Shown one piece after another: positions 25,928 through 33,740 of a DNA stretch of 36,013 bases (the first letter of the stretch is position 1; each line of letters starts with the position of its first letter). The translations under genes were made by a program, and so were the position numbers. The notes beneath the pieces were generated by a model. That model had not been told where the DNA came from, made no database searches, and saw nothing but the letters and a program-made list of their open reading frames with translations. Source of the stretch: Desulfobulbaceae bacterium (GTDB taxonomy: Bacteria > Desulfobacterota > Desulfobulbia > Desulfobulbales > Desulfocapsaceae); assembly GCA_031287565.1 (NCBI GenBank), contig JAITSS010000011.1:1-36013 (forward strand), given 5' to 3'.

Positions 25928-27228
25928 AAAAGCGTGTGGCGATCATCGGCGCTGGCCCCATGGGCTTGGCGCTGGCCTATTTTTTGCGCGATGACGCCGA
26001 TGTGACGGTTTTTGAGGCCGAGGCCCAGCCGGGCGGCATGAGCGCGAGCTTCGATTTCGACGGCGTAACTATTGAAAAATATTATCATTTCATCAATCAC
26101 CCGGATACGGAATTCTTCGCTTTACTGAAAAAGCTGCGCCTTGACCATGAACTGCGCTGGCGGGAAACCAAGATGGGCCTGTTTCGCCGCGACCAGAGCG
26201 GCCAGGCCGTCCTGCGTCCATGGGGCAATCCGAAGGCGCTGCTGCAACTGCGCGATATTCCGTTGATCACGAGACTGCGCTATGGCCTGCACACCTACGC
26301 CTGTCAATTCATTAACGATTTAACGCCCTTAGATGACCGCGACGCCGCCGACTGGATTCGCCGCTGGCAAGGGAAGACCAGCTACGACACGCTGTGGCGT
26401 TTCCTGTTCGAGAAAAAATTTTTCCACTTGGCCGAGCCGCTGTCGGCGGCCTGGATCGCCTCGCGCATTCGCCGCGTGGCCAAATCGCGCGAAAGCATTA
26501 TGCGTGAATCGCTGGGCTATCTCGAAGGCGGCAGTCACGCCTTCATCGACCTGCTCTGCGAAAACCTGGCGGCCAAAGGCGGCAGGCTGTATTTGTCCTG
26601 TCCGGTCAAGCGTGTCGAAATCGACGCCAACCGTGGCGGCGGCCTGGTGTTAACCGGCGACACACCTGAATATTTCGACGCCGTGGTCTCCACCATCCCG
26701 CTACCATATGTTCCTAACATGATCCCGCGTCTGCCGCCGGAATACCTGAAAAAAGTCAGGACGATGAAAAATATCGGTTGCCGCTGCGCCCTATTTCGCC
26801 TGGCGCGGCCGCTGACCGAGAATTTCTGGCTGAATATCGACATGCCGGAGTGGGATATTCCCGGCATCATTGAATATTCCAATCTGCGGCCAATGGATAA
26901 AGCCTATGTCTACATCCCGTTCTACATGCCGCAAGACCACGAAAACTGGCGACTGCCCGACGCCGAAATCCTGGCGAAAGCCAGAAGTTACATGATGGCG
27001 ATCAACCCGGACGCCGCCGCCAGCGAAGAGGCGGCGCGCCTGTTCCGCTATCAATTCGCCCAGCCGGTCTGCCCGCCGGGTTTCCGACAGATGCTGCCGC
27101 CCTACGAAACCGGAGCGCGCAATATCTTCGCCGCCGACACCAGCCATTCCTACCCGGAAGTTCGCTCAATCAATGAAAGCGCGCGCATCGCCCGCGAACT
27201 GGCGGAAATCATACGGACATCATTATGA
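25924..27228 (+). CDS. FAD-dependent amine oxidase-like oxidoreductase
   Basis: A 434-residue flavoprotein of the protoporphyrinogen oxidase/amine oxidase-like superfamily. The N-terminal dinucleotide motif is IIGAGPMGLALAY (Gly9, Gly11, Gly14), then VFEAEAQPGGMSAS. YYHFINHPDTEFF is typical of the UDP-galactopyranose mutase-like sugar branch; near the C-terminus the FAD-contact region reads NIFAADTSHSYPEV. Substrate is unknown. A lipid or nucleotide sugar is likely given the neighbours. Both ends overlap neighbouring genes by four bases, so it is firmly part of the cassette. Confidence 0.82.
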   Translation: MKKRVAIIGAGPMGLALAYFLRDDADVTVFEAEAQPGGMSASFDFDGVTIEKYYHFINHPDTEFFALLKKLRLDHELRWRETKMGLFRRDQSGQAVLRPWGNPKALLQLRDIPLITRLRYGLHTYACQFINDLTPLDDRDAADWIRRWQGKTSYDTLWRFLFEKKFFHLAEPLSAAWIASRIRRVAKSRESIMRESLGYLEGGSHAFIDLLCENLAAKGGRLYLSCPVKRVEIDANRGGGLVLTGDTPEYFDAVVSTIPLPYVPNMIPRLPPEYLKKVRTMKNIGCRCALFRLARPLTENFWLNIDMPEWDIPGIIEYSNLRPMDKAYVYIPFYMPQDHENWRLPDAEILAKARSYMMAINPDAAASEEAARLFRYQFAQPVCPPGFRQMLPPYETGARNIFAADTSHSYPEVRSINESARIARELAEIIRTSL

Positions 27229-27641
27229 ACGCCGTGAAAGAAGGAAAGACCTTCGTGTTTTTTCTGTTTTGCGGCGGTATCGCCGCCGTGGTTGAATTGG
27301 GCGGGCGCTGGCTCGTTAACTTCTGGCTGCCGTACAAAGCGGCGATTATTGTCGGCAGGCTCGCCGGAATGCTGGTAGCCTTCCTGCTGTTCAAATTCAT
27401 GGTGTTCAAAACCGCGAACACCGGGCAAACCCAGCGGGAAGGGGCGTGGTTTATCCTGGTTAATCTGCTGGCGATACTCCAAGTGCTGGTCATCAGCGTC
27501 GGCCTGGCCGATTACCTTTTCCCATGGCTGGGCATGGATTTTCATCCCAAAGACATCGCCCATATTATCGGCGTGACCACGACGGCGGTGTCGAGTTTTA
27601 TCGGCCATAAATTTTTCACCTTCAAACAGGAAGCGCAATGA
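27225..27641 (+). CDS. GtrA-family membrane protein
   Basis: A small membrane protein, 138 residues with four hydrophobic helices: FVFFLFCGGIAAVVELGG, AAIIVGRLAGMLVAFLLFKF, FILVNLLAILQVLVISVGLA, and IIGVTTTAVSSFIGHKFFTF. The pattern of a short KFMVF after helix 2 and FIGHKFFTF at the end is the GtrA signature. GtrA proteins help flip polyprenyl-linked sugars across the membrane, and an Rv3789-type GtrA protein accompanies DprE1 in mycobacteria. Here it overlaps the DprE1-like gene (ATGA), which supports the same role. Confidence 0.88.
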   Translation: MNAVKEGKTFVFFLFCGGIAAVVELGGRWLVNFWLPYKAAIIVGRLAGMLVAFLLFKFMVFKTANTGQTQREGAWFILVNLLAILQVLVISVGLADYLFPWLGMDFHPKDIAHIIGVTTTAVSSFIGHKFFTFKQEAQ

Positions 27642-28981
27642 AACTGACAAGTTGGGGCAAATATCCCCGCATTGAAACCGCCCTTGAAAGCCCCGCCGAC
27701 ACGGCCCGCGCCGTCGCCCGCCTGGAGAAGGCCGAAACCCTGATTGGTCGCGGCTTGGGGCGCTCGTATGGCGACAGCGCCTTGAACAACAAACTGGTGC
27801 TTTCCAGTCTGCGCCTGGATTTTATGGAATCCTTTGACGAGGAAACCGGCGTTCTGGTCGCTGGGGCCGGGGTCTCTCTGGCCGAAATCCTCGACGCCTT
27901 CGTGCCCAGGGGCTGGTTTTTACCGGTGACGCCGGGCACCAAATTCGTCAGCCTCGGCGGCGCGATAGCCTCCGATGTGCATGGCAAAGACCACCACGTC
28001 GCCGCCACCTTTTCCCGCCACGTCGCATGGCTTGATTTATGGACACCCGCGACCGGCCCGATTCATTGCTCGGACACGGAGAACGCCGATATTTTTCATG
28101 CCACCGCCGGCGGCCACGGTCTGACCGGATTTATTCTCAAGGTGGCGCTCAAGCTGAAAAAAATCCCCAGCGGCTTCATCCGGCAGGAGATGGTCAAGGC
28201 CGACAATCTCGAAGCAATCATGGACAGCTTCGAGCGCTACGCCGCGCTACCGTTCACTGTGGCCTGGATTGACTGCCTGCAAGCGGGCAAGGGTCTGGGT
28301 CGCTCGATCTTCATGGGTGGCTCGTTCGCCGAAAAAGATGAACTGCCGGCCAGATACCGCGCCCGCCCGCATCAACCGCCCGCGCCCAGGGCGCTGGCCG
28401 TGCCCTTCGATTTTCCGTCTTTCGTCTTAAACAACTGGTCGGTGCGGGCTTTTAACGCGCTGTATTACGGCAGAGCGCCGAAAGGGTTGAGCAAAAGCGT
28501 CATCAGCTACCACAGCTTTTTCTACCCACTCGACGCCATCCACAATTGGAACCGGATTTATGGGCGGCGCGGCTTCACTCAATATCAGTTCGTCCTGCCG
28601 AAGGAAACCAGCGCCGACGGCCTGCCGAAAATTCTGAAAGCCATCGCTGAAAGCGGCCAGGGTTCGTTTCTGGCGGTTCTGAAGCTGTTCGGCGAGCAGC
28701 CGGTCTTCGACGGCAATATTTCCTTTCCGATGCGGGGTTACACGCTGGCTTTGGATTTTCCGATCACGAGGAAACTCTTTCCGCTGCTCGACCGGCTCGA
28801 CAGCATGGTGCTCGAATGCGGTGGCAGACATTATCTGACCAAAGATTCACGCATGTCGGGCGAGGTCTTCAAACGCGGCTACAGCCCGGCGCTCGATGAT
28901 TTCCTGGCCTTAAAAAAGCGCCTCGACCCGGAAGAGCGCTTTGTTTCGCTGCAATCGCGGCGGCTGAGGATAACCGGCTGA
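27638..28981 (+). CDS. DprE1-like FAD-linked oxidase
   Basis: A 447-residue flavoprotein of the vanillyl-alcohol oxidase type, resembling DprE1, which oxidises the 2-hydroxyl of polyprenyl-phosphoribose to the 2-keto form. The FAD-binding part has GRGLGRSYGDSALN (from Gly37), PVTPGTKFVSLGGAIASDVH and GHGLTGFI; the substrate part has the family motif GGRHYLTKDSRM and the end RLDPEERFVSLQSRRL. By eye the mycobacterial active-site Cys387 aligns with Ala371 (TLALDFPI), which would remove the target of covalent inhibitors. It overlaps the GtrA gene, and the SDR partner follows 96 bases later. Confidence 0.88.
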   Translation: MKLTSWGKYPRIETALESPADTARAVARLEKAETLIGRGLGRSYGDSALNNKLVLSSLRLDFMESFDEETGVLVAGAGVSLAEILDAFVPRGWFLPVTPGTKFVSLGGAIASDVHGKDHHVAATFSRHVAWLDLWTPATGPIHCSDTENADIFHATAGGHGLTGFILKVALKLKKIPSGFIRQEMVKADNLEAIMDSFERYAALPFTVAWIDCLQAGKGLGRSIFMGGSFAEKDELPARYRARPHQPPAPRALAVPFDFPSFVLNNWSVRAFNALYYGRAPKGLSKSVISYHSFFYPLDAIHNWNRIYGRRGFTQYQFVLPKETSADGLPKILKAIAESGQGSFLAVLKLFGEQPVFDGNISFPMRGYTLALDFPITRKLFPLLDRLDSMVLECGGRHYLTKDSRMSGEVFKRGYSPALDDFLALKKRLDPEERFVSLQSRRLRITG

Positions 28982-29077
28982 CCCCAGCTTTCCATCTGCG
29001 GGCCGAGCCGCCTCACTTATCCGGCAAGCACACAACAAAACCGGCATCATTTCGCAACACACCTAAAGGAATAATGT

Positions 29078-29809
29078 ATGGCAACCATGCTGATATTGGG
29101 CGCGGCCTCCGACATCGCCCGCGCCACCGCTTTAGCCTTCGCCTGTGAAGGTTGGGATTTGATTGTCGCGGGACGAAAGGAAGAAATTTTGCAAAAAATC
29201 GCCGCCGACATCAGCCTGCGTAGCGGACGAACCGTGAAAACGGCGCATTTCGACGCCCTGAAGCCAGAAGAACACGCCGTATTCTGGCGCGACATCGAAG
29301 AGGAAACCAGCGCCCTGTTTTGCGCCATCGGTTTTTTAGGCGAGCAGGAACGGGCGCAACACGATTTCGGACACGCCGAGACGATTCTGCGAACAAATTT
29401 CACCGGCTTGACGCCTATTTTGTCGCTGGCGGCCAACACCTTTGAAAGACGTGGCCGTGGTCTGATCATCGCCGTTTCCTCGGTGGCTGGCGATCGGGGC
29501 CGCGCCTCGAATTATTTATATGGCAGCGCCAAGGCCGGGCTGACCGCGTTCTTGTCCGGCCTGCGCAATCGCCTGGCCACAAAAGGCGTGACGGTCATCA
29601 CCGTCAAACCAGGCTTCGTCGCCACCGCCATGACCGCAGGGATGAATCTGCCGACCCGGCTCACAGCGACGCCGCAACAGGTCGCCGCCGACATCGTCAA
29701 AGCGGTAAAAAAGAAACGGAACGTGGTCTACAGCCGCTGGTTCTGGCGCTCCATCATGATGATCATCGGCCACATCCCAGAATGTATGTTTAAAAGACTG
29801 AAGCTGTAA
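29078..29809 (+). CDS. DprE2-like short-chain dehydrogenase
   Basis: A 243-residue classical short-chain dehydrogenase of the DprE2 type, expected to reduce the 2-keto intermediate to the polyprenyl-phosphoarabinose. The cofactor loop is ILGAASDIARATALAFA, unusual (GAASDIA) and typical for DprE2. The catalytic Tyr148 and Lys152 lie in YLYGSAKAG, and SVAG precedes them. VKPGFVATAM follows, and a hydrophobic C-terminal helix may anchor it near the membrane. The start is preceded by AAGGAATAAT. It follows the DprE1-like gene. Confidence 0.88.
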   Translation: MATMLILGAASDIARATALAFACEGWDLIVAGRKEEILQKIAADISLRSGRTVKTAHFDALKPEEHAVFWRDIEEETSALFCAIGFLGEQERAQHDFGHAETILRTNFTGLTPILSLAANTFERRGRGLIIAVSSVAGDRGRASNYLYGSAKAGLTAFLSGLRNRLATKGVTVITVKPGFVATAMTAGMNLPTRLTATPQQVAADIVKAVKKKRNVVYSRWFWRSIMMIIGHIPECMFKRLKL

Positions 29810-29818
29810 GCGGCCACC

Positions 29819-30319
29819 ATGAAGAGCATGTTTGTCGTCCGCCAATTCGCCGCACCTGACCGCCGGGCCACCGATATTCTGCCGCTGCCGCATGACCGGC
29901 GGGCGAAAAGCCGCCAGAATTTTTCCCTCCCCGGCGACGAATCCATCCTCTGCCAACTGCCGCCGGGCGTAACGCCGCATGACGGCGCTAAACTCCTGGC
30001 CGAAAATGAAAGCGGCCAGATAAAAATCATTCAGATTGAGGCCGCGTCGGAAAGCCTGATTGAAGCGCGGGCGGCGGCTATGCTGTTGGCCCGCGCCGCC
30101 TGGCACCTCGGCAACCGCCATGTCGCTTTAGAAATCGGCGAGGATGCCGCCGGTTTTTTCCTGCGTTTTCCGCTCGACCATGTTCTGGAAGCGATGCTGG
30201 CCGGGCTGGGTTGCGCCACGCGCCGCATCACCGCGCCGTTCAACCCTGAGGAAGGGGCCTACGCCGGGCATCGACACGGCGGCGGCCAGAGCGGCGCAAT
30301 GATCCACGGTTTCAAATAA
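29819..30319 (+). CDS. ureE: Orphan UreE-like nickel metallochaperone
   Basis: A 166-residue UreE protein, the nickel carrier in urease maturation. Family marks: the N-terminal beta domain with LPHDRRAKSRQNFSLP and LPPGVTPHDGAKLLAE, then AWHLGNRHVALEIGED, LRFPLDHVLEAMLAGLG, APFNPEEGAYAGH and a short histidine tail RHGGG. The conserved histidine for dimer-interface nickel is in LGNRH. No urease subunit or other accessory gene is in the window, so it may serve another nickel enzyme, such as a hydrogenase. It starts ten bases after the DprE2-like stop with little ribosome-site sequence, which suggests coupling; ATG at 29828 is an alternative. Confidence 0.85.
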   Translation: MKSMFVVRQFAAPDRRATDILPLPHDRRAKSRQNFSLPGDESILCQLPPGVTPHDGAKLLAENESGQIKIIQIEAASESLIEARAAAMLLARAAWHLGNRHVALEIGEDAAGFFLRFPLDHVLEAMLAGLGCATRRITAPFNPEEGAYAGHRHGGGQSGAMIHGFK

Positions 30320-30350
30320 ATCGCGATGTTTCGCCTCAAAGCTTTGACGT

Positions 30351-30380
30351 TTGCGATGAATCGGGCGCTTGCCCTACAAT
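30351..30380 (+). promoter_or_regulatory. Promoter of the sigma-54 regulator gene
   Basis: TTGCGA (30351-30356), 18 bases, TACAAT (30375-30380). Transcription would start about 12 bases before the ATG at 30400, leaving a very short leader with no good ribosome site. A TTGACG eight bases further upstream has unsuitable spacing. Confidence 0.45.
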
Positions 30381-30399
30381 TCGGCACATACAAAAAGTT

Positions 30400-31767
30400 A
30401 TGTATTCAATAGTCGTGGTTGATGACGAGCGCGGGATGCGCGATTTTTTAAGCATCCTCTTGAAAAAGGAAGGCCACCAGGTGGCGGCCTTCGCCAGCGG
30501 CCAGGATGCCCTTGATTATCTGGCCGATCACGTTTGCGACCTGGTTCTCAGCGACATCCGGATGCCGAACATGAGTGGGCTGGAGCTTCTGGAACAAATC
30601 AAGGCCAGACATCCAAGCATCCCGGTCGTGCTGATCACCGCCTTTGCCTCGCCTGATGACGCAGTGCGGGCGATGCGCGGCGGCGCGTTTGATTACATCA
30701 GCAAGCCTTTCAATGTCGATGAGATCAAGTCGGTTCTGGCCGCCGCCGCCAGCCAGAAAAACCAGACGGCGGCGCAACCAACCGAGGATTCATTCTGCGG
30801 CATCATCGGCCAAAGCCGCGAGATGCAAAAGATTTTCGACATGATCCGCCGCGTCGCGCCGACGCCCGCGAACGTCCTGATTTACGGCGAATCTGGCACC
30901 GGCAAAGAGCTTATCGCTGGGGCCATCCACAAAAACAGCCAGGTCGCCGACAAACCCTTTGTGCCGATTACCTGTAGCGCCATCCCGGATGAGCTGATGG
31001 AAAGCGAACTCTTTGGCCACGTCAAAGGCGCATTCACCGGCGCGGTCGCCGACAAGGCCGGTCTGTTTCAGGAAGCCGACGGCGGCACCGCCTTTCTTGA
31101 TGAAATCGGCGAGCTGACGCCCTTAATCCAGACCAAGTTGCTGCGCGTTTTGCAGGAGCGCGAGATCAAACCGGTCGGCGGCACCAAAATCAAGCGCATC
31201 AACGTCCGCATCGTCGCGGCCACCAACAAAAATCTTGAGGATGAAATCAGCGCCGGTCGCTTCCGCGAAGACCTGTTTTACCGGCTGGCCGTGGTGCCGC
31301 TCAGGATGCCGCCCCTGCGCGAACGCAAAGGCGACATCCCGATTCTCGTCAAGCATTTCTTAAAAAAATACTCGAACCTGATGGGCAAGGATATTCACGA
31401 AATTTCATCCTACGCCATGCAGGTGCTGATGGATTATCATTTTCCCGGCAACGTGCGCGAGCTGGAAAACATCATCGAACGCGGCGTGGCGCTGGAGAAT
31501 TCGGCAATCATCCTGCCGGAAAGCCTGACGCTTTCAAATCGCGCCAGCGGTCGGGCCGGAGCTGAAGCGACCGGCGACACGCTGGCCACGCTCAGCGAAG
31601 ACGAACTGCTCGACCTGGGGCTGGAACAGTGCATCATTGATTTGGAAAAAAAGCTGATCCGCTTCGCCCTGAAAAAAACCGGCGGCGCCAAAATGCAGGC
31701 CGCCGACCTGTTGAAGATGAGTTTTCGCAGCTTCCGTTACAAGCTGGGCAAATACGGGATTGAATGA
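30400..31767 (+). CDS. Sigma-54-dependent response regulator, PilR/NtrC type
   Basis: A 455-residue transcription activator. The receiver domain has VVDDERG, phospho-acceptor Asp52 in [12 protein letters not shown], and FDYISKPF. The AAA+ domain has Walker A GESGTGKE, the sigma-54 contact loop GAFTGA, Walker [10 protein letters not shown], and the arginine-finger region [24 protein letters not shown] Fis-type helix-turn-helix ends the protein ([32 protein letters not shown]). The kinase gene follows with an ATGA overlap. The pair resembles PilR/PilS, which control type IV pili, but no pilus gene is nearby, so the target is open. Confidence 0.9.
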   Translation: MYSIVVVDDERGMRDFLSILLKKEGHQVAAFASGQDALDYLADHVCDLVLSDIRMPNMSGLELLEQIKARHPSIPVVLITAFASPDDAVRAMRGGAFDYISKPFNVDEIKSVLAAAASQKNQTAAQPTEDSFCGIIGQSREMQKIFDMIRRVAPTPANVLIYGESGTGKELIAGAIHKNSQVADKPFVPITCSAIPDELMESELFGHVKGAFTGAVADKAGLFQEADGGTAFLDEIGELTPLIQTKLLRVLQEREIKPVGGTKIKRINVRIVAATNKNLEDEISAGRFREDLFYRLAVVPLRMPPLRERKGDIPILVKHFLKKYSNLMGKDIHEISSYAMQVLMDYHFPGNVRELENIIERGVALENSAIILPESLTLSNRASGRAGAEATGDTLATLSEDELLDLGLEQCIIDLEKKLIRFALKKTGGAKMQAADLLKMSFRSFRYKLGKYGIE

Positions 31768-33521
31768 TGGAACGCCCAGTTTTCAAACCCACGCCCTTAA
31801 GCAATACCCTCGACGCCATCCTGCGCAGCCAGCTCAACTGGATGCTGTTGTTTCGCGTGCTCCTCTACACTTCGCTTTTGGCCTTCTCCATCTTGTTTCA
31901 GGACGCCAAACGCCCGGTGTGGATGCCGCACAACCAACTGGTGCTCCTCCTGCTCGGCGTCTATACGGTGACAATCGCCTCGGCCTTCGCGCTCCTCACC
32001 CTGCGCGGCCATTTCCTGCGCTTTGGTCTGTTGCAGAGTCTGATTGATACGCTGTTCGCCTCGATCATCATCTTCGCCACCGGCTCGGCGCGGTCGATGT
32101 TCACCTTCACCTACTTCTTCGCCATCATCGCGGGCGGCCTGATTTTGCCGCGCTACGGTGGACTTCTGGCGGCGGCGGCCTCGTCACTGATGCTGGGCGT
32201 CATTCTTGGTCTGGAATATTTCGGCTACATCTCGCCGCAGGCTCGCCAGGCCGGACTGCAACCAATCATTGACGCCGACGTCTTGTTCAACCATTTTTCC
32301 CTGACCGGCCTGTCGTTTTTCCTCGCCGCCTTTCTCGCGGCCCTGCTCGGTGCCCGCATCAGCAAGACCGAAACCGCGCTTGCCGTTTCCCTCACTAGTT
32401 TTGACCGGCTGACCTTTCTGTATAAGCGGATTTTCGACACCATTTCGACCGGCATCATCACCACCGACGACGAGCATCACATCATTTCAGCCAACAACGC
32501 GGCGGCGGCGATCAGCGGCGCGACTCCCGCCTCGATGGTCGGCAAAGCCGTGGCCGCCTGCTTTCCCGGTCTCGACCTGAGCGCGCGCGGCGTCCGCCAG
32601 GTCGCCAATTTTACCAGGGCCGACGGCGACAGTCTGCGCATCGGCTACTCGGTCATTTCGTTTCCGCACCATATACGACCCGACGGCCCGGCCCGCGACG
32701 GCAGCATCATCACGCTGAAAGACATCAGCGACATTGAAAAGATGGAGAATCAGATGCGCCAGCATGAAAAACTGGCGGCCATCGGCATGATGAGCGCCGG
32801 CATCGCCCACGATTTCAGAAACCCGTTAGCCGCCATTTCCGGTTCGGCGCAGATTCTGGCCGACGAAACGGCCAAACGCGACGGGCGCGACTCGCTCAAT
32901 TTCGAGCTGACTTCGATCATCATCCGCGAGGCGACCAGGATGATCGACACCATCGCCGATTTTCTGAAATTTTCCCGCCCAGACACGGTGGAAGCCGCTT
33001 GGTTTTCGTTGCGCGGCTGTGTGCTTGAAGTCGAACAGGTCTGCCGCGCCAACCCGAAATGGCCGGAGACGGCGCGGCTGGAAATTGATGTGCCGCCCGG
33101 CCTCGACGCCTGGGCCGACCGCAATCAGATTCACGCGCTGCTCGGACATTTCATCACCAACGCCATGGCCTTCTGCCCGCAAGGCGCCGAATTCATCCGC
33201 GTCAGCGCCAGGGAAATTCATCAGAATGGGCGGGAAGACATGCTGCGCATCGAGGTCGGTGACAACGGCCCTGGCATCCCGGAGAGCGAACGGGAACGCA
33301 TCTTCGAGCCGTTTTATACCACGCGGGCCGACGGCACCGGTTTGGGCTTGGCCATCGTTCGGCAGATTGTCGAAACCCATCACGGCAACCTGCGCGTCGG
33401 CCAAAGCGAGTTGGGCGGCGCGGCCCTTATCCTGACCCTGCCGTTTCAGGACACGAACGCGACGGAACCGCCCGCGACTATTCCTATTCAGGCAGACCGC
33501 CCCGCGCCAGGAACAAAATGA
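31764..33521 (+). CDS. Membrane sensor histidine kinase, PilS/NtrB type
   Basis: A 585-residue kinase, expected to phosphorylate the response regulator encoded just upstream. The N-terminal 190 residues hold about six membrane helices with short loops, as in PilS. A PAS domain follows (FDTISTGIITTDDEHHIISA), then HisKA with His349 in MSAGIAHDFRNPLAAISGS, and HATPase motifs HFITNAMAFC, DNGPGIPESER, FEPFYTTRADGTGLGLAI. Adjacent ATG codons at 31764 and 31767 could start it. The 3' end overlaps the convergent DUF2065 gene by 38 bases. Confidence 0.9.
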   Translation: MMERPVFKPTPLSNTLDAILRSQLNWMLLFRVLLYTSLLAFSILFQDAKRPVWMPHNQLVLLLLGVYTVTIASAFALLTLRGHFLRFGLLQSLIDTLFASIIIFATGSARSMFTFTYFFAIIAGGLILPRYGGLLAAAASSLMLGVILGLEYFGYISPQARQAGLQPIIDADVLFNHFSLTGLSFFLAAFLAALLGARISKTETALAVSLTSFDRLTFLYKRIFDTISTGIITTDDEHHIISANNAAAAISGATPASMVGKAVAACFPGLDLSARGVRQVANFTRADGDSLRIGYSVISFPHHIRPDGPARDGSIITLKDISDIEKMENQMRQHEKLAAIGMMSAGIAHDFRNPLAAISGSAQILADETAKRDGRDSLNFELTSIIIREATRMIDTIADFLKFSRPDTVEAAWFSLRGCVLEVEQVCRANPKWPETARLEIDVPPGLDAWADRNQIHALLGHFITNAMAFCPQGAEFIRVSAREIHQNGREDMLRIEVGDNGPGIPESERERIFEPFYTTRADGTGLGLAIVRQIVETHHGNLRVGQSELGGAALILTLPFQDTNATEPPATIPIQADRPAPGTK

Positions 33522-33681
33522 GAAAACCAAGGGCCATGGCGACCAAACCAACCGCCCGCAGCTTGCCGCTGTCGAGCTTTGCCACCTCGGCCAGCCATTT
33601 TTTCATCGCCTCCGGAAAAGTCAGATAGGGCAATCCCTCGACCACCAACAACAAGCCTAAAAGCAGCACCAGAAGTTTCAT
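33484..33681 (-). CDS. DUF2065-type small membrane protein
   Basis: A 65-residue protein with two hydrophobic helices (MKLLVLLLGLLLVVEGLPYL at the start and LRAVGLVAMALGFLILFLA at the end) and a short loop PEAMKKWL between them. This is the DUF2065/YjeT pattern; function unknown, often near hflC-type genes in other bacteria. The start at 33681 follows GGAGGCG; the frame reaches back to 33732 without support. Its 3' end overlaps the convergent kinase gene, and its start is 59 bases from the divergent rlmKL start. Confidence 0.85.
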   Translation of the reverse strand: MKLLVLLLGLLLVVEGLPYLTFPEAMKKWLAEVAKLDSGKLRAVGLVAMALGFLILFLARGGLPE

Positions 33682-33740
33682 CACGCCTCCAAAATTTTTT
33701 TTCAGGCGCTCACTGTACTCAACAATCCCCACTTGCCGCC

